A stretch of DNA of 64,000 nt from Streptomyces sp. TG1A-8 (GCF_030499535.1 NZ_JASTLB010000001.1:3596001-3660000), one strand, 5' to 3'. Counted from the stretch's first letter, positions 39,397 to 47,327 are shown. The notes: generated from the letters alone by a model not told the origin. Numbers and translations are program-made.

Positions 39397-41877
39397 GTGG
39401 AGTTCAAGGAAATTCTTGCACGCTTCGGTGAGGCGACCGAAGAGGCGGACGGGGGGTATCTCGCTAAGTGCCCGGCACACGCGGACTCCCGTCCGTCTCT
39501 TCGGATTTGGCGTGGTGACGACCACAAGGTTCGGCTCACCTGCCGTGCGGGATGCGCCACGAACAAGGTGCGCATTGCCGCACGCCTCAACTGGAACGAC
39601 CTTTTCAACGCGACCGGTGACGGTCTCACGGTCCCGAAGGAGAAGCCCGCGCTCGTGGGTACCGCGCTCACCGCTCAGCTTGCTATGTACGTCGACCGGA
39701 CCGTTGCTGAGTTCGCCGGAACGTCCGACGTGGCGAAGCGGGTTCGGAAGTACGCACTTGACCGCTTCGGTCTCGACAGTGCCACGGCTGCCGAACTTCT
39801 GATTGGTGCCGACGACGGACGCGTTCCCGGTCTGGACTACACGGACAGCGAAGGACGAGCCCGTAACTACCGGTCCCGTGGCTTCCGTCAGTTCCCCCGG
39901 CTCACGGTCCCACTCAACGACTTCGCTGGGATCACCCGTGGCTTGCAGGGGCGTGACGTTACCGGTCACTGTCCCGGACGGTGGCTGTCCCTGACCAACC
40001 CGGAGGGGCTTCGGTGGGGTCAGTACGGGGTGTTCAGGGGCTCCGGCGGGTACTCCGTCACGATCGTGTCTGAGGGACCCGGGGACGGTCTCACGTCGGT
40101 TGCGGTCGGGTACGACGCGGTATGCATCCGTGGTGCGGGCATTGCCGGAAGCCCCGAACTTCTCGCTGAGCTTGCCGTCGGCCTTGCGGGTTCCCAGGTC
40201 ATTGCCGCCGGAGACAACGACGAAGCCGGGCAGCGATTCAACCTTGCCCTTGCCGAAGGTCTCAAGCCGTACGGCATTGAGGTTTACGGGCTCCCGATTC
40301 CCAACCTGGGGCCGAAGACTGACCTGACGAAGTGGCGTGAGACGACCGGCGACGACTTCCCCGGGCTCATGCACGCTGCGGTGAAGTCCGCTCGTCCGGT
40401 GGTTGACCGTGCCGTTGCTGAGGCTGCACAGCGCAAGGCCACGGTGGCGAAGCGGACCGGTGCTGTCACGGTGTCCGACGATCAGGGACGAGACGCGGCG
40501 GATATCCTCGCTGATCTCGTGCGCACGTACGGCGAGAGCGACGCTATGAACGCTCATGCTCTCGTGGCGTGGTCTGACGGACGGATCAAGTACGCGCCCG
40601 GTCTCGGCTTCCACACGTGGAACGGCGTTACCTGGGAGCGGTCGGAACACAAGGTTCGTCAGGAGATCCACCGCATGGGCGCCGCGCTTGTATTGGCCGG
40701 CAACGCTCAGGAAGCGCGCGGGTTCACCATGACGACGCGCATTGACGCTCTCATGACGGAGCTTCGCAGTGTGCCCAGCGTGTACGTGAACGCGGAAGAG
40801 TTCGACGCGACTCCGCACCTTCTGAGCTTCCGCAACGGGGTCGTTGACCTTCGTACCGGCGCGCTCCGGGACCACGACAAGAACGACATGCTCACGGTCT
40901 CGCTGCCCGTTGAGTACGACCCTGACGCGCTGTGCCCGCGCTGGGAACAGTTCCTTACGGAGATTTTTCCGGGGAACCCTGACCTTGTCGGATACATGCA
41001 GCGGCTCACGGGCTACGGGATCACGGGCAACACGAGCGAACAGTGTTTTGCCGTTTTCTGGGGCAAGGGTGCCAACGGGAAGAGCGTCTTTACGGACACC
41101 CTGACGAGCGTCTTCGGGAACATTACGAAGACCACGCCGTTCGCCACCTTTGAGGACAAGGGCAGCGGAGGAATCCCGAACGACATTGCCGCACTGAGGG
41201 GCAGCCGGCTCGTCATGGCTTCCGAAGGCGAGAGCGGTAAGCCCATGTCCGAAGCCGTGTTGAAGCGTGTAACGGGCAAGGACAAGGTCACTGCGCGCTT
41301 CTTGCGTCAGGAGTTTTTCACCTTCGCGCCCACCTTCCTGATCATGCTTGCGACGAACCACAAGCCCCGCTTCAAGGGTCAGGACGAAGGGCTTTGGCGA
41401 CGCGTAAAGCTTGTGCCGTTCACGCGGTACTTCGCGCCCCACGAGCGGGATTACGACCTTGACAAGAAGCTTCTTGCTGAGGCTGCCGGAATCGTGGCAT
41501 GGGCTGTGCGTGGTGCTGTCGAGTGGTACGCATCCGGCCTTCGTGATCCGGAGTCCATCACGTCCGCTACGCGCGACTACCGCGCCACGTCCGATGCTCT
41601 CGCCGGCTTCTACTCCGAAGACCCTTCGGTTCCTGCCGTGCTCGTGAAGTCTGAGGGTTCCGTGATGCTGGGCGGGGACGCGTTCAATCACTATCTCGAC
41701 TGGTGTGAAGCCGAGAACCTTCCACAGAAGGAACGTTGGACGCGACGAGCGTTCTTCTCCGCCATGGAAGAGCGCGGCGTGTCCCGCAAGCGCGTAGCAA
41801 AAGGCAACGCATTGGTCGGCGTGCGCCTTGCAGACGAGCCGGAGAAGTCCACGGGACCGGGAATCTTCGGCCAGTAA
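39397..41877 (+). CDS. phage primase-helicase (CHC2/Toprim plus D5/SF3 helicase)
   Basis: 826 aa. A zinc-ribbon primase N-terminus (KCPAHADSRPSLRIW...TCRAGCATNKV, ~22-55) is followed by a Toprim domain (SEGPGDGLTSVAV ~226; AAGDNDEAGQRF ~272), a D5 N-terminal domain, and a superfamily 3 helicase with Walker A GKGANGKSVFTDT (~555) and SRLVMASEGE (~607), then a P4-type C-terminus. It unwinds DNA and primes phage replication. GTG 39397 has AGAAGG at 6-nt spacing; GTG 39391 is possible. Confidence 0.92.
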   Translation: MEFKEILARFGEATEEADGGYLAKCPAHADSRPSLRIWRGDDHKVRLTCRAGCATNKVRIAARLNWNDLFNATGDGLTVPKEKPALVGTALTAQLAMYVDRTVAEFAGTSDVAKRVRKYALDRFGLDSATAAELLIGADDGRVPGLDYTDSEGRARNYRSRGFRQFPRLTVPLNDFAGITRGLQGRDVTGHCPGRWLSLTNPEGLRWGQYGVFRGSGGYSVTIVSEGPGDGLTSVAVGYDAVCIRGAGIAGSPELLAELAVGLAGSQVIAAGDNDEAGQRFNLALAEGLKPYGIEVYGLPIPNLGPKTDLTKWRETTGDDFPGLMHAAVKSARPVVDRAVAEAAQRKATVAKRTGAVTVSDDQGRDAADILADLVRTYGESDAMNAHALVAWSDGRIKYAPGLGFHTWNGVTWERSEHKVRQEIHRMGAALVLAGNAQEARGFTMTTRIDALMTELRSVPSVYVNAEEFDATPHLLSFRNGVVDLRTGALRDHDKNDMLTVSLPVEYDPDALCPRWEQFLTEIFPGNPDLVGYMQRLTGYGITGNTSEQCFAVFWGKGANGKSVFTDTLTSVFGNITKTTPFATFEDKGSGGIPNDIAALRGSRLVMASEGESGKPMSEAVLKRVTGKDKVTARFLRQEFFTFAPTFLIMLATNHKPRFKGQDEGLWRRVKLVPFTRYFAPHERDYDLDKKLLAEAAGIVAWAVRGAVEWYASGLRDPESITSATRDYRATSDALAGFYSEDPSVPAVLVKSEGSVMLGGDAFNHYLDWCEAENLPQKERWTRRAFFSAMEERGVSRKRVAKGNALVGVRLADEPEKSTGPGIFGQ

Positions 41878-41885
41878 GCCCGGCG

Positions 41886-41901
41886 GGAATCCCCTCCACT
41901 C
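41886..41901 (+). promoter_or_regulatory. phage early-promoter-like element 9
   Basis: GGAATCCCCTCCACTC, in the primase-polymerase gap. Confidence 0.55.
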
Positions 41902-41965
41902 CCAGACAAACAACAGCAACCCACTGAGGGCGGAGCGGTAAGGCACGCAACCGACAAGGGGTCAG

Positions 41966-41983
41966 CCTACTCTCAAGAGTGGG
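41966..41983. promoter_or_regulatory. CIR operator j
   Basis: CCTACTCTCAAGAGTGGG, inside a longer 18-bp-armed inverted repeat AAGGGGTCAG... / ...GTTGACCCCTT (41956-41993) that could also form an RNA hairpin. Confidence 0.78.
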
Positions 41984-42013
41984 TTGACCCCTTTGGCGTT
42001 AGGGGACAACACC

Positions 42014-43945
42014 TTGAAGACGTACTTCCATGACGTGGCCGGCGAATACGTCCGGATCAACATTCCAGAGACGGACAACGACCTTCGTGAGTTCATGCAG
42101 TGGGCGCGCACTGCCGCTCACCGGGGACCGATCGCTTTGGACACGGAGACGACCGGCCTTGATATCTACAGCGCCACGTACCGACTCCGAACCGTTCAGT
42201 TCGGTGACGAACGCACGGCATGGGTGATCCACTGGGAGCGCGGGGGACGCTTCATTGAGGCTGCCCTTTTCGTGCTCCGCATGGCTCCGCGCTTCCTGAT
42301 CCACAACGCGCCGTTCGATTGGCTCGTACTGGACGAGCACGCGGAGTTTGCCCTTGAGATCCTGGCACCGAAGACCGTTGACACGAAGATCAAGGCAACG
42401 CTCATTGACCCGCGTGAGCCCCACAAGGGGGGAATCGGGACCGGCCTCAAGCCCCTCAGCGCCCACTACACGGACCCCAGCGCACCGGACACTGCCGGAG
42501 ACCTGACCGAAGTATTCAACGGTCTCGGCTTCACGAAGGCCACCGGTTGGGCGAACATCCCGCTTGATCACCCGACTTACAACTTGTACGCCGGCCTTGA
42601 CGTGATCTACACGGCGCGTCTTGATCCGATCCTGACTCGTGAGCTTGCTCGTCTCGGTGTGCGTCAGGCACTCGTGGACTACGAACACGAGATTGCCCGC
42701 ATGTGCTCAGTGATGATGCGCGCGGGAATCGTACTGGACAGTGAGTACGCGTCCACGCTGTCCGTGACGCTCCACGAAGAAGAGGCGAAGTACAGCGTCG
42801 TTGCCGCCCGGTACGGCGTTGAGTCGGTGAACTCCGGCGCTCAGGTCTCCGAAGCCCTTCTTGCCATGGGTGAAGAGCTGACACAGCGCACGGACGCCGG
42901 AGCGCTCAAGGTGGACAAGGCCGTTCTTCTGCCGTTGGCGGACCTTGACCGTGATTGGGTGCGCATCGGAGCCCGGGACCCTAACCCGTTGGCTGACGCT
43001 GTCCTTCGCGCGAAGCGTGCCGGTAAGTGGGTCACGGCGTACGCCGACACCTTCATAACCAACATGGACGCGAACGGGCGCGTCCACCCGAACATACAGA
43101 CTCTTGCTGCGCGCACGGGACGTATGAGCATCACGAAGCCCGCGCTTCAAACGCTCCCGTCTTCTGACTTCATGATCCGGCGCGCTCTCCTTGCCGACCC
43201 TGGGCACGTCATGGTGTCCACCGACTTCGCTGCCGTTGAGATGCGCGTTCTTGCCGCTCTCGCCAACGTGAAGCGCATGAAGCAAGCGATCAACGCGGGT
43301 GAGGACTTGCACGACTTCACCGCGCGTCTCGTGTTCGGTCCCAACTTCACGAAGGCTCACCGCAAGCTCTGTAAGGGAATCGGCTTCGGCAAGGTCTATG
43401 GGGGCGGCGCTGAGACGATCGCTCGTCAGACCGGTGCGCCTATCGCTCAGGTGCGTTCTGCCATTGCTGCGTACGACCGGGCGTATCCGGAGATCGTCCG
43501 CGCGTCCAAGAAGTGGCAGCGGGAAGCTCGTGCAACCGGGCTCGTCACCGTGTCCGCCACCGGGCGCCGGCTGCCGCTTGACCGTGACCGCATGTACGCC
43601 GTTGTGAACTATCAGTCACAGTCGGCAGCGCGTGACGTGCTGGGGCAAGCCATGCTGAACATGGAAGAGGCCGGCCTTCTCGACTACATGAAGTTGCCGA
43701 TCCATGACGAAGTGCTTGCGTCGGTGCCCGCGAAGGAAGCCCAGGACTTTGCCCGTGAGTTCGAACGCTGCATGTCGTTCGATTTGTTCGGCGTTCCGAT
43801 TGCGTCCGAAGCCGAAGTTGGCGGCCGGTCGTGGGGCAGCCTGTACATGAAGGATGCGAAGGGCAAGTACCTGCCTGAACTCCTGATCGCTCAGGACGAG
43901 TGGTACGCGGAGAACCCGCAAGCGGCGTACGCGAAGGCCGCGTGA
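42014..43945 (+). CDS. DNA polymerase I family (family A) with 3'-5' exonuclease
   Basis: 643 aa. Exonuclease motif I IALDTETTGLD (~40-50) and later AGLDVIYTARLDPIL. Polymerase motifs A STDFAAVEMRVLAALA (~402), B HRKLCKGIGFGKVYGGG (~450) and C IHDEVLASVP (~563). No 5'-nuclease domain. Replicates phage DNA with the primase-helicase. I chose TTG 42014 because AGGGGACA precedes it; an earlier TTG at 41984 lies in the operator hairpin. Confidence 0.93.
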   Translation: MKTYFHDVAGEYVRINIPETDNDLREFMQWARTAAHRGPIALDTETTGLDIYSATYRLRTVQFGDERTAWVIHWERGGRFIEAALFVLRMAPRFLIHNAPFDWLVLDEHAEFALEILAPKTVDTKIKATLIDPREPHKGGIGTGLKPLSAHYTDPSAPDTAGDLTEVFNGLGFTKATGWANIPLDHPTYNLYAGLDVIYTARLDPILTRELARLGVRQALVDYEHEIARMCSVMMRAGIVLDSEYASTLSVTLHEEEAKYSVVAARYGVESVNSGAQVSEALLAMGEELTQRTDAGALKVDKAVLLPLADLDRDWVRIGARDPNPLADAVLRAKRAGKWVTAYADTFITNMDANGRVHPNIQTLAARTGRMSITKPALQTLPSSDFMIRRALLADPGHVMVSTDFAAVEMRVLAALANVKRMKQAINAGEDLHDFTARLVFGPNFTKAHRKLCKGIGFGKVYGGGAETIARQTGAPIAQVRSAIAAYDRAYPEIVRASKKWQREARATGLVTVSATGRRLPLDRDRMYAVVNYQSQSAARDVLGQAMLNMEEAGLLDYMKLPIHDEVLASVPAKEAQDFAREFERCMSFDLFGVPIASEAEVGGRSWGSLYMKDAKGKYLPELLIAQDEWYAENPQAAYAKAA

Positions 43946-44012
43946 GTGAGCTAGGCCACCTTCCCCTTCTGTTCGACGTTCGATTAGGTCACGGCCAGAT
44001 CACGATTCACTG

Positions 44013-44030
44013 CCTACTCTCAAGAGTGGG
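44013..44030. promoter_or_regulatory. CIR operator k
   Basis: CCTACTCTCAAGAGTGGG, downstream of the DNA polymerase gene. Confidence 0.75.
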
Positions 44031-44083
44031 CTGAGACCCCGTGAAAGGTGATTTCTTCGATCCGAAGGTAACCCCCCTGTCAC

Positions 44084-44124
44084 GACCCCGGTTCACTCGT
44101 CATCCCGAAGGATGAGCCGGGGTC
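44084..44124 (+). terminator. terminator after DNA polymerase
   Basis: GACCCCGG...CTCGTCATCC with CGAA loop and GGATGAGCCGGGGTC, a long stem; followed by TCCCCTTAG rather than a strong T-run. Confidence 0.65.
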
Positions 44125-44180
44125 TCCCCTTAGAAACAGCCCTTCCGGACCCTTCCGTTGGGTGGTCCACTTGAAGTCGG

Positions 44181-44215
44181 TGCCTACTCAGAACGATTGT
44201 TTCTGAGTAGGCACT
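44181..44215. repeat. spaced palindrome with CIR-like half-sites
   Basis: GTGCCTACTCAGAA and TTCTGAGTAGGCAC are exact 14-bp arms with a 7-nt centre CGATTGT. The outer parts CCTACTC/GAGTAGG equal CIR half-sites, but they are 19 bp apart instead of 4. Confidence 0.6.
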
Positions 44216-44257
44216 GACGTACGTTCGAACTACGCAAACGACGAACGGCCTTGATCA

Positions 44258-44291
44258 AGCCCCCGTCAGCAACCGTCCCACTGACGGGGCT
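44258..44291 (+). terminator. terminator
   Basis: Stem AGCCCCCGTCAG / CTGACGGGGCT, then TAGG; little T-tract. Confidence 0.7.
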
Positions 44292-44380
44292 TAGGCCGTG
44301 ACACCCAACTTCGCCATGCCGTGGCGGAGCCTTGCCCAAAACCGGGTCTGACCTGGGCAAACGTCCTGACTCCTTCGGTG

Positions 44381-44396
44381 GGAATCCCCTCCGCTC
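44381..44396 (+). promoter_or_regulatory. phage early-promoter-like element 10
   Basis: GGAATCCCCTCCGCTC followed by CATT; exact consensus, 36 bp before the sigma-like gene. Confidence 0.65.
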
Positions 44397-44432
44397 CATT
44401 CCGGAGCGAAGCCACCGAATGGAGATTCCCCA

Positions 44433-45434
44433 GTGATTGACCTCACCGCTCAGCAGATTGCCGCCGCTCAGAACAACGACCTGACCGCCGTGACCGCTGT
44501 GATTGAGGCGACGGAAGAGCGCGTCATTCAGCTTGCCCGGCGGTACGCCACGACCGGCGGACGCACGGACGCTGACCTGATGAACGATCTTGCCCAGGTT
44601 GGTCGGGTGGCCGTGTGGGAGGGGCTGAGCCGCTTCACGGGTTCATCTGTGGCGGAGTTCTTCACCTTCATGGACCGGACCGTTTCCGGGAAGCTCAGCG
44701 ACGAGCGCAAGACCGTGACGCGACAGGGTGTCAGCCGCTCGATTGCCGCTGAGTTTGAGAAGGCGCTGAGCATGGCTGCCGGAGACCCGTACGAAGCTGA
44801 GCGGCTGTGCACCCTCACCGAAGTCATGGGCACGAAGCGCATGACCGCTGAGACCGCGTATGCCGCTCGTATCTCGTGGCAGGGTGCTGAGTACCTTGAC
44901 GCTCCGGTTGGCGAGAACGAGAATGCCACGGTTGCCGACACGCTGACCAACTACGCGATTGCCCGCAATGAGGCGAACGACGAGCTGTCCGACCGTCAGC
45001 GCGAGAACAAACGTCGGGTTCACGAGACCCTTGACCTTCTCCCTGCCGAACAGGAAGCCATCCTTTCCGCTGAGTACGGCATTGGCGACTTCCCGTGTGT
45101 CGGTGCCGACGACTACCGGGGACTGGCTGAAGTGGCCGGTATCTCGTACACGGCCGTTGAGAGCGTGCGCGACGAAGCCCGGAAGAACTTCAAGACGCTG
45201 TACCTGGGCGGTAGCCCCGAAGCGCCGAAGGGCGAAACGCAGTGCTGTAAGGCGTGCGGTATCGAGAAGCCCGTTGACGAGTTCTACGTTCGGAACAAGG
45301 TCACCGGCGCGCGTATGACTCAGTGCAAGTCGTGCAAGCGCGGAGCCACGAAGCGCTTCCGCAAGGACAACCCGGAGAAGCGCGCCGAGCAGAAGCGTGC
45401 GTACAACGCGCGCAAGAAGGCTGCCGCTGCGTGA
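44433..45434 (+). CDS. sigma-70-like factor with C-terminal zinc finger
   Basis: 333 aa. Residues ~27-95 resemble sigma region 2 (RVIQLARRYATTGGRTDADLMNDLAQVGRVAVWEGLSRF...FFTFMDRTVSGKLSDERK). Residues ~196-262 resemble region 4 (LDLLPAEQEAILSAEYGIGD...YRGLAEVAGISYTAVESVRDEARKNFK). The tail is a zinc module CCKACGIEKPVDEFY...CKSCKRGATKRFRKDNPEKRAEQKRAYNARKK, normally found at the N-terminus of endonuclease VII-type proteins. It could recognise the repeated GGAATCCCCTCCGCTC elements, one of which precedes it. GTG 44433 is the start. Its stop overlaps the endonuclease VII gene (GTGA). Sigma fold is probable; promoter specificity is inferred. Confidence 0.75.
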   Translation: MIDLTAQQIAAAQNNDLTAVTAVIEATEERVIQLARRYATTGGRTDADLMNDLAQVGRVAVWEGLSRFTGSSVAEFFTFMDRTVSGKLSDERKTVTRQGVSRSIAAEFEKALSMAAGDPYEAERLCTLTEVMGTKRMTAETAYAARISWQGAEYLDAPVGENENATVADTLTNYAIARNEANDELSDRQRENKRRVHETLDLLPAEQEAILSAEYGIGDFPCVGADDYRGLAEVAGISYTAVESVRDEARKNFKTLYLGGSPEAPKGETQCCKACGIEKPVDEFYVRNKVTGARMTQCKSCKRGATKRFRKDNPEKRAEQKRAYNARKKAAAA

Positions 45435-45718
45435 AGCGTCCCCGCTACGCAGTATGGAACAGATCCGGCCGGTACGGGCTCGTTGACTCCGTCGCATTGG
45501 AGTTGCGCGCCCGACCGTGCGCCATATGCAGCGCTCCCCCGCCGGCCAACGGCAAGGCACACAGCATTGACCACGAGCACGCCACGGGACGCGTACGCGG
45601 CGTTCTGTGCCACTCGTGCAATCTCGCCTTAGGCCACTTCAAGGACGATCCGGAGCGCCTTCTACACGCTGCCGACTACCTCACCCGTGACGCGGACTAC
45701 CGCCGGGTTGATCGGTAG
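45431..45718 (+). CDS. endonuclease VII-like Holliday junction resolvase core
   Basis: 95 aa. RPCAICSAPP...AHSIDHEHATGRVRGVLCHSCNLALGHFKDDPERLLHAADYL carries the endonuclease VII zinc cysteines and the DHEH/RGVLC/CN signature. It lacks the four-cysteine finger that usually precedes this core; that finger is at the end of the preceding sigma-like protein in another frame. GTG 45431 overlaps the upstream stop. Resolves branched DNA before packaging. Confidence 0.82.
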   Translation: MKRPRYAVWNRSGRYGLVDSVALELRARPCAICSAPPPANGKAHSIDHEHATGRVRGVLCHSCNLALGHFKDDPERLLHAADYLTRDADYRRVDR

Positions 45719-45733
45719 GAATCCCCTCCGCTC
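45718..45733 (+). promoter_or_regulatory. phage early-promoter-like element 11
   Basis: GGAATCCCCTCCGCTC followed by CATT, starting on the last base of the endonuclease VII stop; next gene 36 bp downstream. Confidence 0.62.
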
Positions 45734-45769
45734 CATTACGACCAACAGAACGACGAACGGAGAAACACA

Positions 45770-45970
45770 GTGGCTACCTTCCGACTGCCGACCGGTGGAC
45801 GCGTTCAGACCTTCCCGACTCCGCAGCGCACGGGAGTTGAGTTCGTGACCTACAACGAAGCCGGCGACGTGATCAGCACGGTTCCCAAGAGCCGGACGGA
45901 CGCGCTGCCCATGCTCGCTTCCCTCCGGCGCGCTGACGCTCTCGCCTGCCGCTTCAAGTCGTCTGTCTGA
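45770..45970 (+). CDS. small early phage protein
   Basis: 66 aa (TFRLPTGGRVQTFPTPQRTGVEFVTYNEAGDVISTVPKSRTDALPMLASLRRADALACRF). GTG 45770 follows ACGGAGAAA. Not recognised; upstream of the tRNA-like gene in the same cassette. Confidence 0.62.
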   Translation: MATFRLPTGGRVQTFPTPQRTGVEFVTYNEAGDVISTVPKSRTDALPMLASLRRADALACRFKSSV

Positions 45971-45994
45971 CGCAACGGGGCTCCGGCCCCATAC

Positions 45995-46080
45995 GCCCCC
46001 GTAGCTCAACGGAAGAGCATCCCAATCCGGAACCCGCAAGGGTGCACGGGACGACGCGGGTTCGAATCCCGCCGGGGGCA
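45995..46080 (+). tRNA. tRNA-Arg(CCG)-like gene with an insertion in the anticodon loop
   Basis: 86 nt. Acceptor GCCCCCG/CGGGGGC, D arm GCTC-AACGGAA-GAGC and T arm GCGGG-TTCGAAT-CCCGC are all perfect. The anticodon arm is not: TCCCA, loop ATCCGGA (U33, anticodon CCG), then about 15 nt ACCCGCAAGGGTGCA, then CGGGA closing the stem with one A-C mismatch. The insert itself folds as ACCC-GCAA-GGGT. Without the insert the molecule is a standard tRNA-Arg; with it the anticodon arm cannot form a 7-nt loop. It is not a class II tRNA, because shifting the variable arm does not restore pairing. Confidence 0.7.
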
Positions 46081-46115
46081 CGCAAGACCACACCCAACGA
46101 TCAGGAGAGAGCATC

Positions 46116-46520
46116 GTGAAGGTTTGGCGGGTTGCCCATGCCACGGCGCGTGACAAGGAATTCCCCTCCGGCCCGTACACATGCCGGAACGTCCCCATTG
46201 AGGATTACGAGAAGCTGACCGGCATGGGTTGGCGACACAGCGACGAGCGCCACCCTTCCCCGCAAGCTGACCCGAACCTGAACACGATCTACGACGACGA
46301 AGTCTGTGGGTTCGCGTCGGTGGACGAGCTGAACAATTGGTTTGAGGACTTCGGGGACCGGTTGGCTTCCGCCGGCTTCCACGTGTGGGAGTACGAAGTT
46401 CCTGAGTTCTCGTACCGCGTCGGTCGCTTCGGTCAGGTCGTCTTCAAGAAGGACGCTGCCGTTCTGGTCAGTCACGAGCCGTTCAAGCCCGTTCAGCTTT
46501 CTCTCTGGGCGGACGGATGA
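46116..46520 (+). CDS. early phage protein of unknown function
   Basis: 134 aa (VWRVAHATARDKEFPSGPYTCRNVPIEDYEKLTGMGWRHSDERHPSPQADPNLN...), mixed alpha/beta, acidic, no recognised domain. GTG 46116 follows AGGAGAG. ATGA overlap with the next gene. Confidence 0.7.
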   Translation: MKVWRVAHATARDKEFPSGPYTCRNVPIEDYEKLTGMGWRHSDERHPSPQADPNLNTIYDDEVCGFASVDELNNWFEDFGDRLASAGFHVWEYEVPEFSYRVGRFGQVVFKKDAAVLVSHEPFKPVQLSLWADG

Positions 46521-46876
46521 GCGTACGCCCCTCACACACCCTGTACCCCTGGGCACGAGCAAGACGCGACAACACTGCCGCTCAACTAGTAGAACGCGCA
46601 CTCAAGGAGATAGCACCCATGCTGAGCGTCACCCGTGAGACGAAGGCCGTACTCAAGACGAAGACCGGTGAGCGCGTCGTTGCGTTCACGAAGGACAGTG
46701 AGCCGGGCATTGCGTCTCTGGCCGTTCCGGGTGACCGCGCGAAGCTTTCCCCGCGTGAGATGCGTGAGCTTGCCGCGTGGCTGAACGAGACTGCCGCTGA
46801 ACAGGAGAAGGTCACGGGCGAGACCGCGAAGACTTCGCTCACCTCCCGGGGCAGACCTACGAGCGCCGGATCATGA
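46517..46876 (+). CDS. small early phage protein, possible second start
   Basis: 119 aa from ATG 46517 (overlaps previous stop). A strong AAGGAGATAG lies before in-frame ATG 46619, giving an 85-aa form MLSVTRETKAVLKTKTGERVVAFTKDSEPGIASLAVPGDRAKLSPREMRELAAWLNETA. The shorter form may be the main product. Function unknown. Confidence 0.6.
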   Translation: MSVRPSHTLYPWARARRDNTAAQLVERALKEIAPMLSVTRETKAVLKTKTGERVVAFTKDSEPGIASLAVPGDRAKLSPREMRELAAWLNETAAEQEKVTGETAKTSLTSRGRPTSAGS

Positions 46877-46929
46877 GCTCTCAGGACCGCGCTTATCAGG
46901 ATCTCATTGCGCGCGTCCTCCGTCCGTGA
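46873..46929 (+). CDS. 18-residue coupled micropeptide
   Basis: MSSQDRAYQDLIARVLRP from ATG 46873, overlapping the preceding stop (ATGA) and itself overlapped by the next start (GTGA at 46926-46929). It may serve mainly to pass ribosomes along the operon. Confidence 0.4.
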   Translation: MSSQDRAYQDLIARVLRP

Positions 46930-47123
46930 CTGTCCCGGAGTTCAAGCCCCCTGTACTCACGTCACGAGCACAGCGGGCAGCCGAAGACCTTGCTGAGCGT
47001 GCGGACACGTACCGGCTTGCTGTGCGGCTCATCCGTGAAGCGGCCACCGTGAACGACGCGTACCCGGAAGACGTGCTTGCCCTTGCACGCTTCCTTGCCC
47101 GTGACACCAACGACACCGAATGA
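46926..47123 (+). CDS. small early phage protein
   Basis: 65 aa, helical (SRAQRAAEDLAERADTYRLAVRLIREAATVNDAYPEDVLALARFLARDTND). GTG 46926 is coupled to the micropeptide stop. A CIR follows 16 bp after its stop. Confidence 0.62.
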   Translation: MTVPEFKPPVLTSRAQRAAEDLAERADTYRLAVRLIREAATVNDAYPEDVLALARFLARDTNDTE

Positions 47124-47139
47124 CCAACAAGCCGGTCAG

Positions 47140-47157
47140 CCTACTCTCAAGAGTGGG
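47140..47157. promoter_or_regulatory. CIR operator m
   Basis: CCTACTCTCAAGAGTGGG, flanked by GCCGGTCAG / TTGGCCGGC, which extend the hairpin. Confidence 0.76.
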
Positions 47158-47184
47158 TTGGCCGGCCTTCCCCTTGGGGGCTTC

Positions 47185-47325
47185 GTGTTCGGACTTCCAC
47201 CCGGCTCCGCATACCACGTCGTGACCGCTGAGCCGTACGAAGACAAAACAGACGACGTGTCACAGTTCCCGCCATGTGTTCTCGCTGACTGGATCGTCAA
47301 GGGAATCCCCTCCGCTCCGGTATGA
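47185..47325 (+). CDS. possible 46-residue protein overlapping a promoter element
   Basis: VFGLPPGSAYHVVTAEPYEDKTDDVSQFPPCVLADWIVKGIPSAPV from GTG 47185. The final codons are the early-promoter element 12. Composition looks coding but the ribosome site is weak. Confidence 0.4.
   Translation: MFGLPPGSAYHVVTAEPYEDKTDDVSQFPPCVLADWIVKGIPSAPV
47302..47317 (+). promoter_or_regulatory. phage early-promoter-like element 12
   Basis: GGAATCCCCTCCGCTC. The following CGGTATGAGCATG nearly repeats the bases after element 6 (CGGTAAGAGCATG), including the 10-bp distance to ATG. Confidence 0.6.
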
Positions 47326-47327
47326 GC

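Larger units (their letters stand above)
43946..44432. other. non-coding regulatory region before the sigma-like gene
   Basis: 487 bp without a gene. In order: CIR k, a terminator, a 35-bp spaced palindrome (44181-44215), a second terminator, a stretch with GCCCA...TGGGC complementarity (44333-44360) and early-promoter element 10. It isolates the sigma-like gene from the polymerase transcript. Confidence 0.6.

Noticed and set aside
39217..41946. 909-codon leftward frame opposite the primase gene
   Set aside because: Shadow of the primase-helicase; no domain and no start signal.
44184..44399. Leftward frames beginning MERRGF (also near 45720, 48940, 41920, 39350)
   Set aside because: MERRGF is only the reverse translation of the repeated GGAATCCCCTCCGCTCCAT element; these frames have no ribosome site or domain and run through promoters and terminators.
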